Shown: piece by piece, positions 1 through 4,839 of the stretch
Layout of the letters: each line of letters starts with the position of its first letter
Numbering within the stretch: position 1 is the stretch's first letter
DNA from: Candidatus Uhrbacteria bacterium
GTDB lineage: Bacteria > Patescibacteriota > Patescibacteriia > 2-12-FULL-60-25
Length of the DNA stretch: 10,502 nt
Assembly (NCBI GenBank): GCA_014728435.1
Contig: WJLP01000094.1
Span: forward strand, 1 to 10,502
Direction: 5' to 3'
The notes under the pieces: model-generated
What the model was told of the DNA's origin: nothing
The model's input: the letters and a program-made list of their open reading frames with translations, nothing else
Databases searched by the model: none
Program-made: the position numbers and the translations under genes

Positions 1-226
1 CGGTGTAGCGATCGAGATGCAGAGGTTGGGTTATGTCGTGATTGATGAACTCAAAATGCGGTTCTCGCAATAAGTGATCGATATTTGCGACCGAGCTGGT
101 GATAAAATTATCCACGCAGATTACGTTGCGGTCTTTAATGAGACGGTCGCAAAGATGCGAACCGATAAAACCCGCGCCGCCGGTTACGAGCGCGTTTTTA
201 CGTTCAAAGTGAACTTTGTCTGCCAT
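1..226 (-). CDS. NAD-dependent sugar epimerase/dehydratase, UDP-glucuronate decarboxylase-like (N-terminal part)
   Basis: Only the first 75 codons lie in the window; the gene continues past the left edge. Reading the minus strand from the ATG at 226 gives an extended-SDR Rossmann start: TGGAGFIGSHL at residues 15-25 binds the dinucleotide, and the acidic D39 in CVDNF should bind the NAD ribose. The later stretch FEFINHDITQPL closely resembles the HD(V/I)TEPL signature of UDP-xylose synthase (UXS), which converts UDP-glucuronate to UDP-xylose. This points to nucleotide-sugar supply for the glycan locus. The Tyr-xxx-Lys catalytic motif is outside the window, so a UDP-glucose 4-epimerase or dTDP-glucose dehydratase relative cannot be excluded. 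No Shine-Dalgarno is visible. A strong extended -10 lies 10 bp upstream of the ATG, so the mRNA should have almost no leader. The SDR family call is firm; the UXS assignment is likely. Confidence 0.88.
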   Translation of the reverse strand, partial: MADKVHFERKNALVTGGAGFIGSHLCDRLIKDRNVICVDNFITSSVANIDHLLREPHFEFINHDITQPLHLDRYT

Positions 227-236
227 AGTTACTTAC

Positions 237-267
237 ATTATAACACATACCGAGGAACTTGGTTCAA
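237..267 (-). promoter_or_regulatory. Promoter of the UXS-like gene, extended -10, near-leaderless
   Basis: On the minus strand TGTTATAAT (237-245) is a perfect TGn-extended -10. A TTGAAC hexamer (262-267) could be the -35, although the 19-bp spacer is long. Transcription would start about 3-4 nt before the ATG at 226, leaving no room for a ribosome binding site. Confidence 0.6.
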
Positions 268-270
268 CGA

Positions 271-289
271 ATGTCGTATTTCGTATATC
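271..289. repeat. Possible degenerate heptad repeat
   Basis: GTAT occurs at 276 and 283, 7 bp apart, in TCGTATTTCGTATATC. This resembles a decayed version of the GTAC heptad arrays at 4283-5740, one of which (5291-5317) also contains a GTAT unit. With only two units, chance is possible. Confidence 0.3.
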
Positions 290-344
290 AAACCACGAAC
301 ATCGAATTAAAATACAGCCCTTCGCCGGAATAAGTTCGGTATGA

Positions 345-731
345 CTAATTTGTTTTGAATGTGTACCATCTGTGGCCGGCATAGGTAATCAGAGGCACGA
401 TCGCGGAGGCGAAAAGCACTACGTATAAATCATAAAGATTGAGCAAATAGTGACCCAGGTAAAAAATGGAGCTGTTTAATAAGGCGGCCAGCCCCACAAC
501 AATAACGTATCGATAGACAGACCCTTGGATTGACTGATGATCGCTAAAAGTCCAGCTACGGTGCGCCGAATAATTAAATGTCATAGCATAACCCATGGCC
601 AAGATATATAAAATCACGGAATAAATCTCCGGCATTAAAAAGCGTGTAAACAAATAATACAAGCAGAAATGGATTAAAAAAGCACCCGCGCCCACAAAAC
701 CAAATTTAACCATTTTCCAAAACTCATTCAT
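345..731 (-). CDS. GtrA family membrane protein (putative polyprenyl-phosphate-sugar flippase)
   Basis: A 128-residue protein with four predicted membrane helices (about residues 6-27, 35-54, 73-96 and 101-120). It has the GtrA layout, including the paired HRSWTF (57-62) after helix 2 and HRWYTF (120-125) at the C terminus. GtrA proteins are thought to move polyprenyl-phosphate-linked sugars across the membrane and often act with a GT2 of the DPM1 type, such as the one at 4798-5703. The reading frame stays open upstream to an ATG at 935, inside the peptidase gene. The extra 68 residues do not look like GtrA and overlap a 14-bp tandem repeat, so I start at the ATG at 731, which gives the usual family length. 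ATGs at 758 and 869 are alternatives. No Shine-Dalgarno is visible before any of them. The family call is firm, the transported sugar unknown and the start moderately sure. Confidence 0.88.
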   Translation of the reverse strand: MNEFWKMVKFGFVGAGAFLIHFCLYYLFTRFLMPEIYSVILYILAMGYAMTFNYSAHRSWTFSDHQSIQGSVYRYVIVVGLAALLNSSIFYLGHYLLNLYDLYVVLFASAIVPLITYAGHRWYTFKTN

Positions 732-732
732 A

Positions 733-760
733 AACTTGGACCATTGAACTTGGAACATTA
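733..760. repeat. 14-bp tandem repeat (two copies), intergenic
   Basis: AACTTGGACCATTG (733-746) is followed directly by AACTTGGAACATTA (747-760), 11 of 14 positions identical. The 14-bp unit divides into two related 7-mers. It lies just upstream of the chosen GtrA start, in the 118-bp gap after the peptidase gene. If GtrA started at 758 the repeat would encode its first residues. Confidence 0.6.
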
Positions 761-849
761 ATTTTTGTTGAGTAGCAAAAACTTTAGTTTTTTGTAAACT
801 TTTTTTACCAATCCCTGTTCCATTTTCTGTGTTCTGAGCTTGAAGGTTA

Positions 850-2808
850 TTAACGAGGCCAAGTGTCATAAAAGAGGCGCCCCTCGTGATTGGATAAGGA
901 AATGCCCAGCGGCGCTTGCAGGTAGCGCCGGACATTTATATCGGCGGATTGTTCTTTGCCGATGATTTCCATGATTCCGTGCTGTTCCATTAAGTAGGAT
1001 GGTTCGCCGCTTTGCACAAAACGCAGAAGTTGGCGGTTGTCGGGCGTTAAAGCGGATTGCATGCGCAGGTTTTCCGGATGTTCGGTTTCCACTTCAGTAC
1101 CCTCTTCCAAATTCCAGCGGTTGAGCAGGAATAATTGCGAATCCGATTCCCCTCTTTTTAACAGCACGAATGATTGCAACGGCCGTTGGATGCTGACCGC
1201 GAGCACGCCGTTGGAGTTGGTGTCTTCGGTTAATGCAATGGGTTCGGTCTTAGTTTCATCAGGTGTGATGAGCCAGGCGCGGTTGCCGTCTTCTTCGGTA
1301 AGCAATATGTTTTCACGACCTGATGCGGTGAGGTCTTGGGTTGTAATGAGAGCTCCGCCTTTAATCGCGGGTTCGATATCTTCGGCAAGCTGGCCGGCGG
1401 CAATCAGTACGCCGTCTGTGCGATAAACGCGCCATTTTCCCCTATCATCCCCTTCGGCGGTAACCATGACTTCGGGGAAACGGTCATCATCCCAGCGCAC
1501 AAAAGCCGCTCGCATGGTGCGTTTGTCGCCCGGATTGCCCACAGGAAAGCTGTAGAGTTCATTACCGTCGCGATCCATGATAAAGACTGTGGGTGAGTTG
1601 TATTTGCGGGAAGCGTATAAGTTCCAATTACCGTATTTTTCAGCGGGCGCGTCTTGAAGCGCGGCGTACGCGTTAAGCGAGCCCGCGCCCATGCCGGTTG
1701 AATCGATTGCCGGATCGAACGGATCGGCGGTGTCTATGATGCGGCGCGCGAGTTGTTCGCCGGTCCAGGCCGGATATTTGGCTTTGAGCATGGCCGCGAC
1801 ACCGCTGACGAGCGGCGCGGACATGGATGTGCCGCTCCAAACTCCGTAACCTGATACGTTTTCACGATTGCCGTCCGGTTCGTATGTGGGGCGCGCGGCA
1901 AAGATTTCACCGCCGGGAGCCGCGAGGCCGGTGCATGAGCCGTAGTTGGCCGAAGGGTAACGAGAGCCGTCGGGATTTGTGCCGGTTACGACAAGAACGC
2001 TTTGGTTGGCCGCTCCCGGATGGCAAGCCGGAAATATTTCAAAATCATCAAAGTTGTGCGCAATGCCGTCGAAACCGTTGCCGGCCGCGATGACAACAAG
2101 CAGGCCTTGCGCTGTTGCTTCGAGGATTGCATCGGCAACATCTTGATCGAGCATGTCGCCTTCGAGGCTTAAGTTGATGATGTCGGCGCGATGGCGGACG
2201 GCGTAGCGAATTGCTTGCGCGAGTTTATCTGTACCGCCAGAGCCATCTGAACCGAGGATGACGAGAGGCATGATTTTGGCGTTCCAAGCCATTCCGGCCA
2301 TGCCGATATCATCGTTTCCACGCGCCGCGATAAGGGAGGAAGTGATGGTGCCGTGCTCCCAAGCTCCATTGTTGCCGCGGACTTGGCCTACGGGCCGGAT
2401 ATCGGCGCTGTTGTTGACATAGTTCCAGCCGTTTCTGTCGTCGATATAGCCGTCGTTATCATTATCTTTGCCGTCGATAATTTCATCGGGATCTTCCCAA
2501 AGAACACCTTTAAGATCGGGATGCGAGTCGTCAAATCCGCCGTCGATAACCGCGACGACAATATCGCGCGGTGATGAAGTTGGAGCGATTGCCCAAGCTT
2601 CGTAGGCGTTAATTGCATCGAGATACCATTGATTGTTCTGAAAAGTATCGTTGATAATCATTCGAGCCGGAGCTTCACCGATGAGAGCTGACTCTGAGCT
2701 ATCCCCATATAAAGTTGGGGTTGGAGCTTCTGCGGCCAAGGCAGGGCCGGTCACGGCAAAAACCATCACTGCAATAGATGATAGTGAGAAAAATTTGTTG
2801 AGTTTCAT
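850..2808 (-). CDS. Secreted subtilisin-like serine peptidase (S8 family) with C-terminal beta-propeller-like region
   Basis: The protein is 652 residues when started at the ATG at 2808. An in-frame ATG at 2835 would place nine non-signal residues before a good signal peptide and lies upstream of the -10 box. Residues 1-25 are a typical signal peptide ending in ALA, so the enzyme is exported. The S8 triad is complete: D89 in VAVIDGG, H152 in WEHGT and S328 in SGTSMSAP, with the oxyanion Asn at N244 in AAGNG. An acidic DGKDNDNDGYIDD stretch (112-124) after the Asp box looks like a calcium-binding loop. After about residue 390 come repeated strand-turn units such as VFIMDRDGNELYSF and FPEVMVTAEGDD, resembling FG-GAP/VCBS-type propeller blades, possibly for glycan or protein binding. 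It may process surface proteins or act outside the cell; no substrate can be read from the sequence. No prodomain is obvious. The peptidase call is firm, the propeller call moderate. Confidence 0.95.
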   Translation of the reverse strand: MKLNKFFSLSSIAVMVFAVTGPALAAEAPTPTLYGDSSESALIGEAPARMIINDTFQNNQWYLDAINAYEAWAIAPTSSPRDIVVAVIDGGFDDSHPDLKGVLWEDPDEIIDGKDNDNDGYIDDRNGWNYVNNSADIRPVGQVRGNNGAWEHGTITSSLIAARGNDDIGMAGMAWNAKIMPLVILGSDGSGGTDKLAQAIRYAVRHRADIINLSLEGDMLDQDVADAILEATAQGLLVVIAAGNGFDGIAHNFDDFEIFPACHPGAANQSVLVVTGTNPDGSRYPSANYGSCTGLAAPGGEIFAARPTYEPDGNRENVSGYGVWSGTSMSAPLVSGVAAMLKAKYPAWTGEQLARRIIDTADPFDPAIDSTGMGAGSLNAYAALQDAPAEKYGNWNLYASRKYNSPTVFIMDRDGNELYSFPVGNPGDKRTMRAAFVRWDDDRFPEVMVTAEGDDRGKWRVYRTDGVLIAAGQLAEDIEPAIKGGALITTQDLTASGRENILLTEEDGNRAWLITPDETKTEPIALTEDTNSNGVLAVSIQRPLQSFVLLKRGESDSQLFLLNRWNLEEGTEVETEHPENLRMQSALTPDNRQLLRFVQSGEPSYLMEQHGIMEIIGKEQSADINVRRYLQAPLGISLSNHEGRLFYDTWPR

Positions 2809-2814
2809 GAGGTG

Positions 2815-2823
2815 ATTATAGCA
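2815..2823 (-). promoter_or_regulatory. Extended -10 of the S8 peptidase gene, leaderless geometry
   Basis: TGCTATAAT on the minus strand is a perfect TGn-extended -10, separated from the ATG at 2808 by only 6 bp (CACCTC). Transcription about 7 nt downstream of the -10 would begin at or next to the A of the start codon. No clear -35 is seen; a weak TTGGGG lies 16 bp upstream, in the arm of the 2836-2902 palindrome. This element also argues against the longer start at 2835. Confidence 0.6.
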
Positions 2824-2835
2824 TAGAGAGCACAA

Positions 2836-2902
2836 CCCCCAAACCCCCTTATCAGGGAGCTGTATTACGAAGTCTCCCCATGATAAGGGGGAAGTTTGAG
2901 GG
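2836..2902. repeat. Imperfect palindrome between sugar phosphotransferase and peptidase genes
   Basis: The core CCCCCTTATCA (2844-2854) pairs perfectly with TGATAAGGGGG (2881-2891). Inside it GGGAG (2855-2859) pairs with CTCCC (2874-2878), leaving a 14-nt loop and a 2-nt bulge. Outside it AAA and CCCCC (2836-2843) pair with TTTGAGGG (2895-2902) apart from one mismatch and a 3-nt bulge. It starts 3 bp after the phosphotransferase stop codon. No T-run follows on either strand, so it is more like a palindromic intergenic repeat or mRNA-stabilising hairpin than a textbook terminator. Confidence 0.65.
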
Positions 2903-2904
2903 AG

Positions 2905-4278
2905 TTATGTTCCCATGCGTTTTAGGACGATGCGGATGGTTTTGAGCAGAATTGCGATATCGAGCATTATTGTGCGGTGTTTGATGTAGAAGAGATCGTA
3001 TTGCAATTTTTTGAGATTTTCCTCGAAGGTGGAAGCGTATGGGAATTGGACCTGAGCCCAGCCGGTGAGTCCGGGGCGGGTTAGGTGGCGCAATGCATAA
3101 TACGGCATCTGCGCTACGAGCTCTGTAACGAATTCCGGGCGCTCGGGACGGGGGCCGATGAGCGACATGTCACCGCGCAATACATTCCAAATTTGCGGGA
3201 GCTCGTCCAGACGTGTCGCGCGCAGGAATTTGCCGATTTTGGTTATGCGCGGATCATCTTTTTGCGCGAATTGCGGCTTTCCCGCGACTTCGGCATCTTG
3301 ACGCATAGTACGGAGCTTGTAGATGCGAAAAGGCTTTTGATTGGCTCCAATGCGGATTTGCGAGTATAAAACAGGGCCGGACGAGCTGATCTTAACCATT
3401 ATGGCAAGGAGCGGATAAATGAATGCCGTAACAATTGCTATGGGGATTGCGAGTACAATGTCGAAAAAGCGTTTAACGCCCTCATAAGCACGTTTGTCGC
3501 CTTCGTTAATATGCGATAAAAACCAATTTTGTGATATATGTTCAAGCGGGATGCGGCCCGTAGCCGACTCTTCAAAGCCGGCGCGATCAACGAGGCTGAC
3601 GGCTGAAAAGATTGTTTCATAAAGCGCGTCTTGAAGCCCGGGGACTTCTTCGGGCTTGTGGCCCACGACGATAGTGTCTATTTGGCCGTCTTTAACCATG
3701 CCTCGTATGGCATCGGGCGAAGCGTGCCAAATTACAGACCCGTCGTCGAACCGTGTACCGGGCGCCGTTTGTAAAACCGCTTTAAGTTCAAAGCCGGGCG
3801 CGGCTTCTTCGATGAGCTCGGCAACTCGGCCCGCGTCTTGCGGAGAGCCGATGAACAGCAGACGGATTTTAAAAATGGTTTTGGCAATCATGCGATTGAA
3901 AGCCAGGCGCCAAAGATAGTTTAGAACCAAAACGATGATAACGTAGAGTATGAGGTTGCGCCGCGGAGCAATACCAAAGATGGGCAAAAGATAAAAGAAA
4001 CCAAAAGCCAGCAAAAGATTGGCGAGCATGCCTTCAAAGTAGGTGCGCAGGAATTTGAGCGAATCGCGCGTGAGCTTGAGATCATAAAGGCCGGCAATGT
4101 AATAGCCTACCAACCAAATTAACGACAGGAGCAGGAAAGGTAGAGCGTGTTGATCGTAGTCCGCGGGACCGATTCTGCCATAACGCAATAACAGCATGAG
4201 CGGCACCGAAATTTGCAGCACTAAAAAATCGCCCAGCAATAGCAGGAGTTGTTTAAAGCGGACACGAGAGTTTAGCAT
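2905..4278 (-). CDS. Polyprenyl-phosphate hexose-1-phosphate transferase (exopolysaccharide initiating enzyme, WbaP-like)
   Basis: This 457-residue integral membrane enzyme should move a sugar-1-phosphate from a nucleotide sugar onto undecaprenyl phosphate, the first step in building a lipid-linked glycan. The architecture is that of the WbaP-type polyprenyl glycosylphosphotransferases. There are about four N-terminal membrane helices (10-33, 46-65, 83-103, 108-127), a soluble Rossmann-like domain (138-235), a membrane-dipping helix (272-296) and the C-terminal bacterial sugar transferase domain (266-457). That domain shows KLRTM (321-325), the catalytic Asp-Glu pair D358-E359 in RLDELPQIWNVLRGDMSL, GPRPER (375-380) and RPGLTGWAQ (401-409). 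Length and motifs look intact. The transferred sugar cannot be told from sequence. A GTAC repeat array ends 6 bp before the ATG and there is no Shine-Dalgarno; TACGAT of the last repeat unit sits where a -10 would for a leaderless mRNA. Confidence 0.94.
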   Translation of the reverse strand: MLNSRVRFKQLLLLLGDFLVLQISVPLMLLLRYGRIGPADYDQHALPFLLLSLIWLVGYYIAGLYDLKLTRDSLKFLRTYFEGMLANLLLAFGFFYLLPIFGIAPRRNLILYVIIVLVLNYLWRLAFNRMIAKTIFKIRLLFIGSPQDAGRVAELIEEAAPGFELKAVLQTAPGTRFDDGSVIWHASPDAIRGMVKDGQIDTIVVGHKPEEVPGLQDALYETIFSAVSLVDRAGFEESATGRIPLEHISQNWFLSHINEGDKRAYEGVKRFFDIVLAIPIAIVTAFIYPLLAIMVKISSSGPVLYSQIRIGANQKPFRIYKLRTMRQDAEVAGKPQFAQKDDPRITKIGKFLRATRLDELPQIWNVLRGDMSLIGPRPERPEFVTELVAQMPYYALRHLTRPGLTGWAQVQFPYASTFEENLKKLQYDLFYIKHRTIMLDIAILLKTIRIVLKRMGT

Positions 4279-4282
4279 AAAC

Positions 4283-4373
4283 TAATCGTACATCGTACAT
4301 CGTACTGACTGAATCGTACTTCGTACGTCGTACGTCGTACAAACTTAACTGACTAAATCGTACATCGTACAAT
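4283..4373. repeat. GTAC heptad repeat array (array A)
   Basis: GTAC cores begin at 4288, 4295, 4302, 4316, 4323, 4330 and 4337, every one in the same 7-bp register even across the interruption at 4306-4315. Two more, at 4360 and 4367, are shifted by 2 bp. Spacers are mostly ATC, TTC or GTC. The array fills nearly the whole gap between the four-helix-bundle gene and the sugar phosphotransferase. Confidence 0.92.
4285..4290 (-). promoter_or_regulatory. Possible array-derived -10 (TACGAT) of the sugar phosphotransferase gene
   Basis: The last repeat unit provides TACGAT 6 bp upstream of the ATG at 4278, the same distance as TATAAT before the peptidase ATG. It matches the -10 consensus at TAnnAT. 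No -35 is recognisable, so promoter activity is only an inference from position. Confidence 0.3.
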
Positions 4374-4382
4374 TAAATTAGT

Positions 4383-4733
4383 TTAATCTTTAATACTTGA
4401 TATAAAGGCGTTTATGAGCTGATGTACTTGTACTGAGATTAACATTAGTTCATCGAATCTATTTGTGTCAATATAACCCAAATCCAGTGCGAGAAAAAGC
4501 ATAGACTGAACCTCTAAACACGAACCCTTAGCAACGCGAAGATGATAGGCGAATTCCTTGTTTCCTCGGCGCCCAAAACCTTCGGCAATGTTATTCATAA
4601 CCGATACAGACGCTCGCTGAATTTGATCTCTAAAACCAAAATCACGACTTTTTGAAAAGGATACATAAATCTCTTTGGCAAGAATCCTACTCTTCTTCCA
4701 AGCCAAAATATCCGTGAAGCTTTTTATACTCAT
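4383..4733 (-). CDS. Four-helix bundle protein (23S rRNA intervening-sequence / S23 family)
   Basis: A complete 116-residue protein matching the family of small four-helix-bundle proteins first found in 23S rRNA intervening sequences. Visible signatures are FGFRDQIQRAS (32-42), the family hallmark NNIAEG (47-52), an EF..HL..AKGS.LE stretch (60-74) and DLGYI (84-88). Predicted structure is almost all amphipathic helix. The function of free-standing members is not established. The family is related to Avd, the accessory protein of diversity-generating retroelements, but no reverse transcriptase or template repeat is present here. The gene is framed by GTAC arrays on both sides and is the only gene in the minus-strand run without an obvious glycan or surface role, so it may be a passenger or mobile insertion. 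No Shine-Dalgarno is visible; TACGAT lies 7 bp before the ATG. The family call is firm. Confidence 0.92.
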   Translation of the reverse strand: MSIKSFTDILAWKKSRILAKEIYVSFSKSRDFGFRDQIQRASVSVMNNIAEGFGRRGNKEFAYHLRVAKGSCLEVQSMLFLALDLGYIDTNRFDELMLISVQVHQLINAFISSIKD

Positions 4734-4740
4734 GAACTTT

Positions 4741-4746
4741 ATCGTA
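4741..4746 (-). promoter_or_regulatory. Possible array-derived -10 (TACGAT) of the four-helix-bundle gene
   Basis: TACGAT, from a diverged repeat unit (GTAA core at 4744), sits 7 bp upstream of the ATG at 4733. This repeats the spacing seen upstream of two neighbouring genes. There is no -35 match; inferred from position only. Confidence 0.28.
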
Positions 4747-4839
4747 AATCGTACAATTTTCGTACTTCGTACTTCGTACGTCGTACAATAAACTAAGTTA
4801 GTCGCGTTTTGTACGATGTACGACGTACGAAGTACGAAG
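4744..4839. repeat. GTAC heptad array with 22-bp perfect inverted repeat (array B)
   Basis: GTAC cores start at 4751, 4762, 4769, 4776, 4783, 4811, 4818, 4825 and 4832. From 4762 to 4832 all share one 7-bp register. The block 4765-4786 is perfectly complementary to 4818-4839, giving a 22-bp stem with a 31-nt loop. The right arm encodes the last residues of the GT2 gene, whose stop codon (4798-4800) lies in the loop. No T-run follows either arm, so it is not a standard terminator, although so strong a hairpin could protect the GT2 mRNA 3' end. Confidence 0.93.

Noticed and set aside
74..310. Plus-strand open frame of 78 codons
   Set aside because: It lies antisense to the clear Rossmann start of the UXS-like gene and its promoter; no homology or ribosome site is visible.
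1037..2093. Plus-strand frames opposite the peptidase gene
   Set aside because: They are shadows of a long gene with an intact catalytic triad; their translations are low in order and match nothing recognisable.
2809..2835. Longer peptidase start at 2835
   Set aside because: It would add nine residues before a good signal peptide and would have to be transcribed from upstream of the strong extended -10 at 2815-2823.
2836..2902. Rho-independent terminator after the sugar phosphotransferase
   Set aside because: The 3' arm is followed by GTTTGGGGGTTGTG rather than a T-run, and the stem has several bulges. Left as a palindrome of unknown role.
3085..3919. Plus-strand frames opposite the sugar phosphotransferase gene
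   Set aside because: They are antisense to conserved catalytic motifs of the real gene, with no independent evidence.
4383..4733. Avd protein of a diversity-generating retroelement
   Set aside because: The family is related, but there is no reverse transcriptase and no template/variable repeat pair in the window; the heptads show none of the adenine-directed variation of such systems.
4765..4839. Rho-independent terminator after the GT2 gene
   Set aside because: The stem is strong, but no T-run follows the hairpin on either strand and the 31-nt loop is far too long.
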